NCBI GenBank assembly: GCA_015501595.1
Contig: JADNRX010000321.1
Span: forward strand, 1 to 61,813
Direction: 5' to 3'
Length of the DNA: 61,813 nucleotides
Origin: Hymenopellis radicata
Lineage: Eukaryota; Basidiomycota; Agaricomycetes; Agaricales; Physalacriaceae
Below the pieces are notes generated by a model, which had not been told where the DNA came from, searched no databases, and saw only the letters and a list, made by a program, of their open reading frames with translations. Both the position numbers and the translations under genes were made by a program. Positions 20,111 through 29,909 of the stretch are shown here, in pieces. Each line of letters starts with the position of its first letter. Position 1 is the first letter of the stretch.

Positions 20111-21948
20111 CAAGACCACTCGACATCTTGCTATGGGTCTTCCTAGCACTCTTTTCGCTCGTAATTTTAGCTCATAGCAAAGAATAGAAAGGAAAAAAGA
20201 TGCATTTAAATACTAAATACAAACAGGGAGACGAGGGAGTACCCCATGCTATCTACAGTATACTAGCAAATAGCTACAGGTAACAGCAGGAAGGCTGGAG
20301 GTCATCGTGTCTGATGACCCAACCGGCGCGCAGCTAAATGGTATAAGAGACGCCAATGGCAGGAAACGCCGACAACGTTGGCTACATTTTCCAGGTCTGT
20401 CCTAGTTGTTAACAACACTCTCAGAAGAAAGAGCAAGGTCGACTTACTAGTCTCTATGCTCCCGTCGAATTAGGCAGAGAAGTCGTCAGAACAAGTCGTC
20501 CGGGCTCCCAAGGTGAGAGCGGTATCTAGGGTGGAGGGATGAGTGTGTAGTAGCCGGCGGACGGAAGACCTTACCGTGCAAGCTGAAAGCCAGGCAGCTG
20601 ACTCGACATCTAACAAAAAGGTGGTAAATCGGTAGGTAAAGCCGGCGGGAATGACTACGCACCAAGTGGCTGGTCCATCCAAGTGCGAAGAATCCAATAA
20701 TGTCGTCCTCTATAGCCGACGGAGCACTCAAATAATGGTCACCACTACCATGCCCGATGAGACAAGCCCACAGAAAGGAGGAACGGGACGCACCAGAGCC
20801 GTGGAAATGCAAAACTGCCCCCGTCAAACGCTCAGTCATTCATGGCGTCGTGTATGCGATCGTCGTCCGAAGGCTCGCCATTATCAAGGCGGTCCATAGT
20901 GTCGTATCCAGGTCGTATCATCCATCACAGTGGTGCCCATCCGGTATGTCTTGCGTGTCTGCGCATGTAGAGGTGACCGTGGAGGCGTGAAGTTCTGGGG
21001 ACAGGGAGAGATTGGGGAGAGACAGGGAAGAGTGGAGAGAGGAAGAAACACGAACTTGAAAATTGCGAAATCCAACATGCACGTGGTCCGATTGCGTGCT
21101 CGCGCACGATCCGCGTTTTGCTCTCGCCATCATGTCCATTGTTGGCGCCATCCTAAGCCGAGAACCTAGCATCGACCATTCTTTTCCATCCAACTCGTCG
21201 TTTCATGTCGCGACTAGCAGCAAGGACGCCAGAACGCGCCTCACTTTGGCGCCTCTTGTCGACGAGGATGCTGGGGCTGGACTGGAGGAAGATTTCGACG
21301 TCTTTGACGTCGAGCTGATACTCAAGGTACTAGTAGAAGGAAAGGTCAGTGTCACCTGGTCTACTTCATTTTGCTTGTTAACGGAGTCCGGTCTACCCCT
21401 CCTTCTCGCTCCCGACAGACCACCAAGGTTATGTCTTCGAGGCCCCTCGCCAGGCGATCATGGTTGCGATACCTGACTGTGTCCTCTCTCACAGCGTGGC
21501 GGGCGCGTCATCTTGACATCATTCTGCGCTGCGTACGATCCTCAAAGTGCCCGTAGCAAAAGCGCGCGGGACGGCTGGGCTTATTGTTTCTTTCGCCTTG
21601 TTATCCCCGACCTTGCAGCCAAACCTCCGCCTTCCGCGAATCCTGAGAACCACAGAGTCGTTGATCCCCTCTCCTGGCCGAAGCTCTTGCCTTCAACTCA
21701 CCTCCCCATTCTTCTGCTATCCTGTCATCCTGCTTCTCCATCCCATTGGCACATATACATGTGATGCGACTGCACTCTGCGCAATGGCGCAGGGTTGCTA
21801 ACGTCATATGAATTATTGTCAACTGGCGATGGAGGAGGGAATGACCCAAGCCTATCAATGCGACATGACTGTTCAGCACGTCGCGTTGCACGACATACCT
21901 GGCAGAGTTTGGGTCCTGTTCCCAGTTACAAAAGATATGATTCCATTT
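20111..21948. other. No supported gene; dispersed repeat copy d
   Basis: Around 21060-21110 the sequence CCAACATGCACGTGG..GATTGCGTGCTCGCGCACGA matches the copy near 1345. A plus-strand frame from 21063 encodes an acidic stretch (DEDAGAGLEEDFDVFDVELI). With guessed introns a second piece reads GYVFEAPRQAIMVAIPD, so a degraded gene may lie at 21140-21520. I do not recognise it. Nothing else stands out. Confidence 0.35.
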
Positions 21949-22094
21949 GAAAGACCAAGACCTGAAAGACGCTCTACTGGAAAGACCAAGACCGGAAAGA
22001 CCCAATCTGAAAGATCAAGACTCGAAAAGACTCTGGCGGAAAGACCAAGACCAAAAAAGACCTCGGCCGAAAGACCAAGACAGGAAAGACCAAT
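21949..22094. repeat. GAAAGACCAAGACC minisatellite, about ten units
   Basis: Ten imperfect units of 14-16 bp with consensus GAAAGACCAAGACCN run head to tail. The frames are forced open into ERPRPERRST-like peptides, which should not be read as a gene. The array ends 42 bp before MITE-B3. A related AAGACC-rich foldback lies 1.9 kb away, next to MITE-B2. Confidence 0.75.
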
Positions 22095-22136
22095 CTTCTG
22101 TTTTCCTGATGTGTATCCAGCGTAAGAAAATGGGTA

Positions 22137-22389
22137 CTGTACCGTTTCGACCCCAAGTTCGCATAACGCGTAACGCAGGGTCGAGAACCTAACTTACGAT
22201 AAAGCATAACACATCACGGACCTTATTTTCAGGGTCTGTAAGGCCTAAAAAGGAAATTTTCGCTCCCGCCGTTGGCGGGAGCATCCAAATATGGTAATTT
22301 CGGGTGGTGTGCCTGGTTATGAACTTATTTCCTGTAAGTTCGCGGCATAACACGTAACGCCCCGCGAACTTACGGTCGAAACAGTACAG
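22137..22389. mobile_element. MITE-B3
   Basis: A 253-bp non-coding element with inverted ends CTGTACCGTTTCGACC and CTGTACTGTTTCGACC, flanked by TA at 22135-22136 and 22390-22391. Near each end is a CATAAC[GA]CGTAACGC motif. The central hairpin is GCTCCCGCC (22262-22270) with GGCGGGAGC (22274-22282). It aligns best with MITE-B1 across the AAATTTTCGCTCC..ATCCAAATAT middle. Confidence 0.85.
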
Positions 22390-22391
22390 TA

Positions 22392-23020
22392 CTGTTGGGG
22401 AGAACTGGTTTACTTACTTAGAATGATCTAGAGAAGGCCGAACAGGACTGAGATAGTAGTAATGATGGCGGACACACCAGTGACGCCACCCACCGCTGCA
22501 AGGAGGGAAGACACGAGCGCCGAAATGCTGCCGGCAGAGCGCACAGGCGGGGTACAGTTTGAACCTCGATGGTCATAAGCCCCGCGTCCTCCTCGGCTCA
22601 AGCGAATACAGCCTTGTACGTCGGGTACAAGCAAGTCTGGATCGTCTGGTCTGAGCGCTCTGGATCAGTTGTGGTAACTGATGGACCATCACGGAGGGTG
22701 ATGGTCACGGTGCCTAAATTGGGTTGAATGGTCCTTATTGTTGATGACCATCAACCCCTTAACCAACGACCGCCACAATCTAAGATGCCACCCAAAGAGA
22801 CCTGCGCTTCCCAATTCTTTAGTTTCATTTCACCTTCATATACTCTCCGCGACCCGCCTTACCCTCCACCGGAATCGTTCCTGCACTTTCCCGACACGCA
22901 CCTGGACGAAAACTTCTCATTTTAAAGCGTATTTGTGTCCTGCCATCCCTCATCGACGATATTTTCCACTCTGTCGATACCCTCTTCCCTATCGCGGCCC
23001 AACTAGCCTTCGAGGATCGG
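22392..23020. other. Spacer with an unplaced 5' end of the kinase-like gene
   Basis: A short minus-strand frame at 22428-22634 ends in a hydrophobic segment (LLAAVGGVTGVSAIITTISV) but has no clear start or partner exon. From about 22825 the frame of the downstream kinase-like gene is open without an ATG until 23021. An ATG in another frame at 22784 starts MPPKETCASQFFSF and runs to a stop at 22925. One nucleotide of frameshift or an unseen intron near 22920 could link the two. Confidence 0.35.
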
Positions 23021-25083
23021 ATGTTCTATTTCTCCCGCATACCATATCCAAAAAGCGACGACAACTACAGGATAGAGGACGTCCGGAAACCCTACACCAT
23101 TGGGATTGCATCGGCGGCGCTGCAGCTTGTCTCCGGCGTCGTTATACACCCTAACGATCCCTACAAGGGCCGGATTGTCGGTTGGGAGCCAAACCCATAT
23201 CCACACACTGATCGCAATACGCCATTCCACGATGAGGATTTTATTCTCGATATGATGCCTTTTGCTGAAAAGAAATTCGGGGAATTCTCTCCTACATCAC
23301 AGGAACGAATTCGACCCATGATGGATCAGTTTCCGGTGTTCGCACTGGGAATGCTTCTCTGCCCGAACGGCGAATGGTGCTTAGAGCAGATAGATGAACT
23401 CGTTCCTCCTCCTGATGCAGAAGAGCAAGTTGCCGATTTCCCTTGGGTGACTAATTCCCACCCAGTGGGACATCCTCCGACGCCCATCGCTGTACGTCCC
23501 CCAGACGGAGAGAACCCGCTATGGCGCTTGCCTAATCTTGCTCCGCCAACCACATCCATGCTTCGAGCTTCGACAAGAACGCAAAGTATGCTTCCAGAGC
23601 AATCCGCTCCCAAGTACTTCAGGCCAAAAGCTATACGCCCAGCACCTCCACGAAGCGTGGCACCCAGCGTCAGAGATCTTGTTCAAAGGGTGGGTTTCCT
23701 TGAAATTGCCGCAGCGATATTCTGACATTTATCAGGCATGGTTCAAAGCCGTCCGATTCGACGTTTCAGTGATCCTCTTCGATTGCGGAAATCTCGTTCG
23801 AATTGGTGTTCGCCACAGACAGACGCAAACGCTTTATTTAACGCCCTTGGTCGATGTTGGTGATCCTGATTCGTTCTACACGAAGCTGATGTTGGGTATG
23901 CATTTGTGCATCTTTCACGACGTCTTTGAACGTTTGGGCCCGCTGAGTACGCCACAGCCAGATGCGCCAAGTCTTGATGAAGGTTCTTTCACTTCGACAA
24001 AACGAAGCGGCGATCAGGATCTTGATGAGCCGCCTTGTAAACGTTTCCGTACTGTAGAACCGGACCCTCAACACGCATCTGTGAGTTATCTCTTTCATAT
24101 TCAAGTTGCTTAATAACAACTTCAATAAGCAGAGTCCCGTTCGCTCGTCCCAGAAACGCCCGCGCAAGAAGATTCGCCAAGAGTCCAATGATCTGCACCT
24201 GGTACGTCTAAATACTCCTCATTTCCTCAAAGACGACATTCATAGACATTGAATGAACTAAAGCGCACAGCCGAGTACTTCAAAACCCATCCCGTACTCG
24301 CGCTTTATGTTCAATTCGGATTCTACAACTCTCCCACACCAGAGGTCCTCCTCTCGCCCGACCAACCGCGTTCCAACATTTACAAAGCCAAGATCTGTCT
24401 TCCTTTGATCCTCACGGCGAAACTGGGATACGGGGCCACAGGGAAAGCATATACAGCGGTCCTGGGTGCAGGCCTCGAGAAGCGACCATGCAGCCGGCTG
24501 GTAGTCAAAGTCGCGACGACCAAAGATAATCTTATGTCTCTACGCCACGAATACGACGTCTACTGTCACCTCCAAGGCGCTGGCGTTCGTGGCATTCCGT
24601 ATATTTTTGGCTACTATCAGGACGATACTCGTGGGCTTGGGGCTCTCGTTATGCAACACGTTGGAAAACCCCTAGGTCGACGAATGGACGGTGACAGGAA
24701 GATCAAGTTCTCTGCCACAGAGAAGTAATTCGGTTTCTAAATGTAAAAAGCCAGTCACTGACGAGGTTTTTAGGTCGTCTCTGAAGAAGACCCTAAAGGA
24801 CATTCATTCGGCAGGTGTCCTTCATCGTGATCTTCGCTCTTGGAACATGATGTACAATGAACACGGCGAAGTGTTCATTATAGATTTCGATCGCGCTAGC
24901 TTCAAGGCTTCCGAGGAGGACCACGCCAGAGAATTAGAACGATTGACGAGCTTCCTGGAGGGTGAGTTTGTTGATAGAGATTCTATCATAGGAAGTTCTA
25001 ATGATACGCTCTCCGATACCGAGGAACGTATCACTAACCTGCCCGGAGTCGGCGATGGCGCTCACGGAACAATGTCCAACTGA
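23021..25083 (+). CDS. Fungal kinase-like protein
   Basis: Five exons (23021-23689, 23736-24080, 24133-24201, 24246-24724, 24774-25083) join in frame to about 623 residues. The first ~340 residues are an N-terminal region I do not recognise (IDELVPPPDAEEQV, YIFRPKAI-like loops), ending in a basic stretch (SQKRPRKKIRQ). The C-terminal part is kinase-like: glycine loop GYGATGKAY near residue 422, lysine in LVVKVA near 449, catalytic loop HRDLRSWNM near 538, and DFD in place of DFG near 558. The protein ends soon after the N-lobe and the catalytic loop, as in short fungal kinase-like proteins with a reduced C-lobe. It probably phosphorylates a protein or small molecule; the substrate cannot be inferred. 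The start is uncertain because the frame is open upstream. It converges on the DUF6699-like gene. Confidence 0.82.
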
Positions 25084-25221
25084 TAGAAGTCTCGTTCAGA
25101 GGAAGAACTTTGTGACACTCATCATTCGCGTGTTGTTCTGCTTTCTACTCCTTTTGTATCTGACAGTGTATAATGATACTTCTACGAAGAGTTACCAATG
25201 TAGTAATCGGACAAGTACAAT

Positions 25222-26478
25222 CTAATCTCTAGTTCTCATAATGGCCATGTTCGTATCATAGCTTCGAACACTCAAAACAAGCTCCACCTGCGTCTTATCG
25301 TACTTCAACTCAAACCCATAGAAACCATGATTAACACCCAGCAAATCAACCCGATACGTCTCCGCCAAGTTCTTCGGCAAACTCTGTCCATACCTCAGCG
25401 CTGCCATCTCAACATCGTGCACCCTCCTCGCGCATGTTCTCTGTAAGTGAACGACATCCGCGGGGTGAACAAGCCTCCGTCTCTCCACAGATGAAAGAGG
25501 CGTATTAAGATACTCGAATAGTTTCTTCAAGAGCACCTGCACAGTGAGCACTGTGCCTCGCTCCCATTTGATCACAAGCGGGCTCACGTTCAGTAGACGC
25601 TGAACCGTATCGTCGCTCGACTTCAGTTTCAACAGCTGGGTCGAAGGCTGGATGGTGAAAGCGTTTGCATAGTAGTCGGGCCGAGAAAGCGTAAGGACAG
25701 GTGCTAGTGCGTTGTTGCAATGCAAGACGGAGTACCGACATCGATCCCGACCGAATGAGTGCGAGGGCGGGAAACGCATGTCCCACCGGAGACATGCGAA
25801 GCGGGTGGCGGTACCCTCTGGGCTGTTGAAGCGGGCTTTGCGAAGGAGTTCGTGGTGGAGGGAAGGCGGGTCCAGAGTCTGATGGGCTCCTACCGAGTTT
25901 ACGGAGAAGACGTTATTCAGCAGTTGACACGGAGTGCTGCGTATATGCTGGGGCTTCCTCAGACGTGAGGGGGGTTTCTGGCTCGTACACCATGAAGCGA
26001 AGGGCGAGGGAGGAAGGTGTCGACGAGGAATAACGGGCTGAAGAGATTGTGTCGTCGCATGCGGTCTTGCAAATGACTCGTGTGCACGACGTCGTTCCGG
26101 CGCGGGCGCGAAGTTTACCTGCGCGTACGGTCCGCCGCTTCCATGAGCGCTTGATGGAATGGAGGCCCGTCCAACGGGAGATGAACCACCAGGCAGGAGT
26201 GGAATGACAGCTCGACCCAAAGGGCTGCTGCTAATATATGGTTGGGAGCTTGCAGGCGATGGTGTTGACGATGTGATCGGTGAGGGATAGTGCATGACAT
26301 TTGGTTCTGCGACTCCGCTTGTAGGTGGCGGACTGAAGGAAGATGAAAGGTGTGGTATGATAGGCGGCGTGCCTGTGTATGGATGATTGTCGCCCGCCCT
26401 CCGACGACTTCTGCCAGTCGAAGCCGTCGATGGAGGTGTCGGGTATACGAGGTGGGGATGCCCAGAGTGAGAAGACAT
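25222..26478 (-). CDS. DUF6699-like protein
   Basis: A single open frame of 418 residues. The first ~190 residues are low-complexity and rich in S, P, G and H, so probably disordered. The C-terminal ~200 residues contain LRWDMRFPPSHSFG, APVLTLSRPDYYANAFTI, IKWERGTVLTVQVLLKKLFEYLNTPLS and VDLLGVNHGFYGFELKY. This order (W-D near the start, a V-T-V..L..L strand-helix, then an R-D-L-L-G..GF block) resembles the basidiomycete DUF6699 domain. That assignment is from memory, and the domain's role is not known to me. No signal peptide or membrane segment is seen. An upstream minus-strand exon cannot be excluded. Confidence 0.7.
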   Translation of the reverse strand: MSSHSGHPHLVYPTPPSTASTGRSRRRAGDNHPYTGTPPIIPHLSSSFSPPPTSGVAEPNVMHYPSPITSSTPSPASSQPYISSSPLGRAVIPLLPGGSSPVGRASIPSSAHGSGGPYAQVNFAPAPERRRAHESFARPHATTQSLQPVIPRRHLPPSPFASWCTSQKPPSRLRKPQHIRSTPCQLLNNVFSVNSVGAHQTLDPPSLHHELLRKARFNSPEGTATRFACLRWDMRFPPSHSFGRDRCRYSVLHCNNALAPVLTLSRPDYYANAFTIQPSTQLLKLKSSDDTVQRLLNVSPLVIKWERGTVLTVQVLLKKLFEYLNTPLSSVERRRLVHPADVVHLQRTCARRVHDVEMAALRYGQSLPKNLAETYRVDLLGVNHGFYGFELKYDKTQVELVLSVRSYDTNMAIMRTRD

Positions 26479-27032
26479 TAGGATGACTGGTAGCAGAGGC
26501 GACTCTGGTTTTGTGGCTCGACATCATAATCGTCTGTCTTTATATATCACTACTCGAAGACCATTAAAAATAAGTGAGGCATTCACCTTTTTGTTCTTCA
26601 TCCTTCTAAGGAACAATAAGTAGCCAACGACATCATCGAGATCAAGGTCGCTTGATGCTCCTGGATTGTTGAGCCACAATGTGTTCAGGAAAAGAACAAG
26701 GATCACAAATGAAGACAAGGGTTCTAGACAAAGAATGCTGCTTTATTCTCGAAGTCCCATCATGGTCGTTGGTCAATACGGCGCTGGAAACCACCTTGAG
26801 CCTTGTTTAGTTCCGCAGGAAGGCATCCAGCGAGCATAGACTCACGAGGACAAAGGAGTTCACATTGATAGCTATTATCCTCGATTATCAGAGTCGCACG
26901 AGGCTATTGCAATGTCATAAATTGCTTGAAGGTCAAGGAAGTGGCAGTTCAACTTCAAGGGGTGCACGTGATAGCGTCAAATTTGAAAATACCGGCTTTG
27001 CCTTGCCGGATCCGAGTTAGTCTCCTCCCATC
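26479..27032. other. Spacer; outer part of duplication arm A
   Basis: No gene is supported. From about 26660 the sequence is inverted-homologous to about 38870-38510. The homologous 99-codon frame in the other arm (38555-38854) is broken here by stops and indels. A minus-strand frame at 26524-26718 shares an NTLW motif with a frame in the other arm, again only as duplicated sequence. Confidence 0.5.
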
Positions 27033-28930
27033 ATGTCGTCGCGTCCTCCTCCCCGTAATCGCGGTCCTAAACCCATAAATCTTCTTAAATACCACCGCCC
27101 GAAAGTACGCCTCAGTAAAGAGCGAGTACCCGTCCTCACAAAGGAGTCCAGACGGTACGCGTCCATTTCATTCAAGTATCATTACTTCTCTCGGTCAACT
27201 TTTCCAAGATGTCTGCGCAATTTAGCTTCATATCGTTCACCGAAGCCGCGCATGAAATTTCCTCGGTCGAGATGTGCGGCTGTTCTGGTTGCGCTGTTCG
27301 TAGGCCGTTCTGGCGACCTGTATGTTCTGCTCAATAGGTGAGCATGAAGTGCATTTGGTTATAGCAAAATGCTAAAGACGGGATAGACGCGCTGCAACGC
27401 TACGAAGTTACGCTGGCGATACGTCGCTCCCTGGTGGGAAGGTTGACCCACAAGACAGAACGTTTGAAGATACCGCCGTTTGTAACCTGCCACATTCAAT
27501 TCGACGTACGCTTACCCTCTGTGAAGAGACGCGAAGCGTTTGAAGAGGTATACTGCTTGTGTCGTACTCTTAAGACTCTAGTTAACGACACGCACGTCAG
27601 ATAGGCTTACCCCCAGACAAACGAAAAGCGCCTTTACTTTGCGTAATGCCGCCATTTCTGGCATCCAACCAGCTCATCGTCACTCCGTACGTACTGTCAT
27701 CTATCTATTGTCTCTTATTAATTCCATCTACCCAGTGTTGTCGTTCTTATCGTCGACAACACTATTCGTGTACGTCCCAAAATACATTACCGATTCTTTG
27801 GCCAATCTTGCCCAGCCGATCCTCAATACAGCCGAAGTCGCCTCAATATTCTCTCACCCTCTCAAAGGCTTCATATCTTCCGAGTCGCCATTATCTCACG
27901 AACCAGATGTGCTTGAAGTTTCGTATCATACGTACAGAGACTACGACCACCGTCCAGGCCCAGACGGTGTCGTAAGGCAATTCCGCATACACTCCTTCCT
28001 CACGGGGAGGGAGGCGGGTGGGACAAAGCCCGTTTTCGGGTTAACCGCGTTCGTTAGTTCACTATGATCTTCTAGCTGATTAATGCTTATGGTATTCAGG
28101 TCAATTCTTATTGAAGCTGCGATCCTCGGGTATGGACAGCCCGACTTTGAAGTACAACCTCCGGGGGCGCCGACGCCTGAGCAGAGGATTGCGTGGACGA
28201 TGCTCACAGTGCCGGCGTACAGAGAAGCGTGCGAAGAGGAGGGCGTGGTGGTGGATTGGGCGGCGATTAGGAAGATTGCTGAAGAGGTTAAAAAAGGACC
28301 ACAGACTGTTTCTCATTCGAAGGGTGAAGTGGACACTGGATTACCCGTACTACGGAGCAAGCTTTAAACAAAGTGTATGTGCGTTATAACAGCAGTTCCT
28401 ATCTCATTTTCGCTGCCTGTAGTTCTTCGAAATTGCCCAATGTTCGTTATCTTCGTCGAAGCAGCTTGTGGGGCCAAAGTCCCAAAGGCCTGTTCTAGAT
28501 TATGTTGAATCTCCCTCGAGAGGCGGATCGGTATAGATGAACTTCTTTATCATCGGCTGACACTGCCGTAACTCATGGCATTGGCAGATGACCTTACCCA
28601 CCTTCGTCTTGGACTATCACTTTCAGATAGTCGTCCTACAAGTAAGTATTGCATTGGAGTAGAAATCGTCTCAACTGACTTTACAACCAGGATGGAACCT
28701 CTCAATCGGTGGAAATGCTCCCTCTGCAACGTTGTCGGGCACGTTAACAACAAAAATGCCCATATGAACGGTAAACGCCATCGTCGCAACCAACAGCAGC
28801 AATCCCAGTCGAGTTCGTGGATGTGCAGCGTCTGCAGCCTGGCAGTGGCTGTCAGCGACAAAGACAGCCATATCGCCACGCATCTAGCCACTACCCAAGC
28901 CACGAACTCCGATCGATGGACGTGCGGCGT
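26660..28930. repeat. Inverted segmental duplication, arm A
   Basis: This ~2.2-kb stretch is closely similar to the reverse complement of about 36620-38870. Matching landmarks add to an almost constant sum: Nudix ATG 27033 with 38507, Nudix stop 28367 with 37171, zinc-finger ATG 28692 with 36856 (sums 65538-65548). The arms are therefore colinear with few indels. Similarity fades past the second zinc finger near 28930. No inverted-repeat end or target duplication was seen at the borders, so it looks segmental rather than transposon-borne. Confidence 0.85.
27033..28367 (+). CDS. Nudix hydrolase, CoA-diphosphatase type (copy A)
   Basis: The spliced product reads VLVALFVGRSGDLYVLLNR, then RAATLRSYAGDTSLPGGKVD, FEDTA, RREAFEEIGL and PPDKRKAPLLC. 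LLNRR..LRSYAG....PGG fits the CoA-pyrophosphatase signature upstream of the Nudix box, and GGKVD...RREAFEEIGL is the Nudix box with its metal-binding glutamates. Family members cleave CoA or acyl-CoA to 4'-phosphopantetheine and 3',5'-ADP, typically in peroxisomes or mitochondria. No C-terminal SKL is present; the protein ends LRSKL, whose last residues might act as a weak PTS1, which is inference. About seven introns of 45-55 nt were placed; one in the Nudix box leaves a very short exon (RREAFEE). The last intron has a GTTCGT donor where copy B has GTACGT. The N-terminal ~35 residues are basic and proline-rich, possibly a targeting sequence. Confidence 0.85.
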
Positions 28931-29645
28931 TTGCAGCTCGACGATGTCCATCAAGGATAAAGATAGCCATCTTGCTGGAGCAAAACAAGCCACGAATGCT
29001 CCTACTACAGGCCAACCGGCGACGACTGGCTCGAATTCGTGGATGTGCAGCGTCTGCGGCTTGGCTATAGCTGTTAACGACAAAGACAGCCATCTCGCCG
29101 CGCATCTAGCCGCTGCACAAGCCACGACTCGATGGACGTGCAGCACCTGCGATTCAATGATGTACGTCAACAATATCGATACCCATCTTGCCGGAGCCAA
29201 GCATCGCGCCGCCGTCGCCCTCGCTGTGAAGAATCATGCCACAGCGCAACCTCCCGCGGCGACGTCCCTTCCACCAGGCTGGTGGGAATGCGAGACGTGC
29301 GACCGTGCTCCGATGCAGGTGTCAAACAAGGACGCCCATCTGAAGAGTAAAGGTCACCGTGCGAGCGTGCTGGTAGCGGTGCCGAAAACGAAGCGTTGGT
29401 ATGTCTGCACGGTATGCGCCAAGGCTATTCTTCAGGACCAGATGGTCGTCCATAATGCGAGCCACACCAAGGGTCGACACTGGGAGAAGGCTAGGAGAGG
29501 GGGCGGTGGTGGCGGTGGGAGCAGTGACGGGGACGGTGGGAGCAGCGATTATGGAGACAATGCTTATGCTTATGAGGATGATTATGACTCGGAGGAGGAG
29601 GAGGGTCTCTCTATTCTTCGCGATATTGATACGCAGTGGGGATGA
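28692..29645 (+). CDS. Seven-finger zinc-finger protein (ZnF-A)
   Basis: About 317 residues, single exon from MEPLNRWKCS. Seven repeats start W/Y-x-C-x2-C and end in D/N-x-H..H: WKCSLC, WMCSVC, WTCGVC, WMCSVC, WTCSTC, WECETC and YVCTVC. The typical spacing is C-x2-C-x11-H-x5-H, as in U1/matrin-type double-stranded-RNA or DNA binding fingers. In finger 3 the last histidine is glutamine. After the fingers come a run of glycines and an acidic tail (DDYDSEEEE) ending LRDIDTQWG. Relative to ZnF-B one nucleotide is missing at the codon after DTQW, giving an early stop; the lost tail would match MIPGGGA of ZnF-B. The frame is open for 39 codons upstream (28575), but these diverge freely between copies and contain GTAAG...CAG, so I read them as a 5'-UTR intron and start at 28692. 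A nucleic-acid-binding role is inference. Confidence 0.75.
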   Translation: MEPLNRWKCSLCNVVGHVNNKNAHMNGKRHRRNQQQQSQSSSWMCSVCSLAVAVSDKDSHIATHLATTQATNSDRWTCGVCSSTMSIKDKDSHLAGAKQATNAPTTGQPATTGSNSWMCSVCGLAIAVNDKDSHLAAHLAAAQATTRWTCSTCDSMMYVNNIDTHLAGAKHRAAVALAVKNHATAQPPAATSLPPGWWECETCDRAPMQVSNKDAHLKSKGHRASVLVAVPKTKRWYVCTVCAKAILQDQMVVHNASHTKGRHWEKARRGGGGGGGSSDGDGGSSDYGDNAYAYEDDYDSEEEEGLSILRDIDTQWG

Positions 29646-29909
29646 TACCGGGCGGGGGTGCGTACAAGGAGAGCAACTTCTATTATGGACCTGGACTTCG
29701 AGATTATTATTGAGTAGGGCAGCGTTTGGTTCTCAAATCGGACGACTGCGTTACTCGATGAACTTTGTTGTATAATATAACTTTTCTTTGGCTTTTGTTC
29801 TGCCTTGACGGAGATAGATAGTCCTAAGTATGAGCGCAGATTGATATTGAGATCCTGCGTAAACATGCATCGCTCCTAATCGAGTAATTGTCCTTGTCCT
29901 TTCTCTTTC

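Noticed and set aside
21949..22094. GAAAGACC array as a CRISPR or a coding repeat
   Set aside because: Units are contiguous and imperfect with no spacers, and the organism is a fungus; the ERPRP peptide is forced by the repeat.
26524..26718. Hydrophobic minus-strand frame as a small membrane protein
   Set aside because: It overlaps the start of the duplicated segment and lacks a consistent counterpart in the other arm.
28550..29200. 216-codon minus-strand frame opposite ZnF-A
   Set aside because: It is the antisense shadow of the repeated finger codons; the plus strand has the clear C-x2-C..H pattern.
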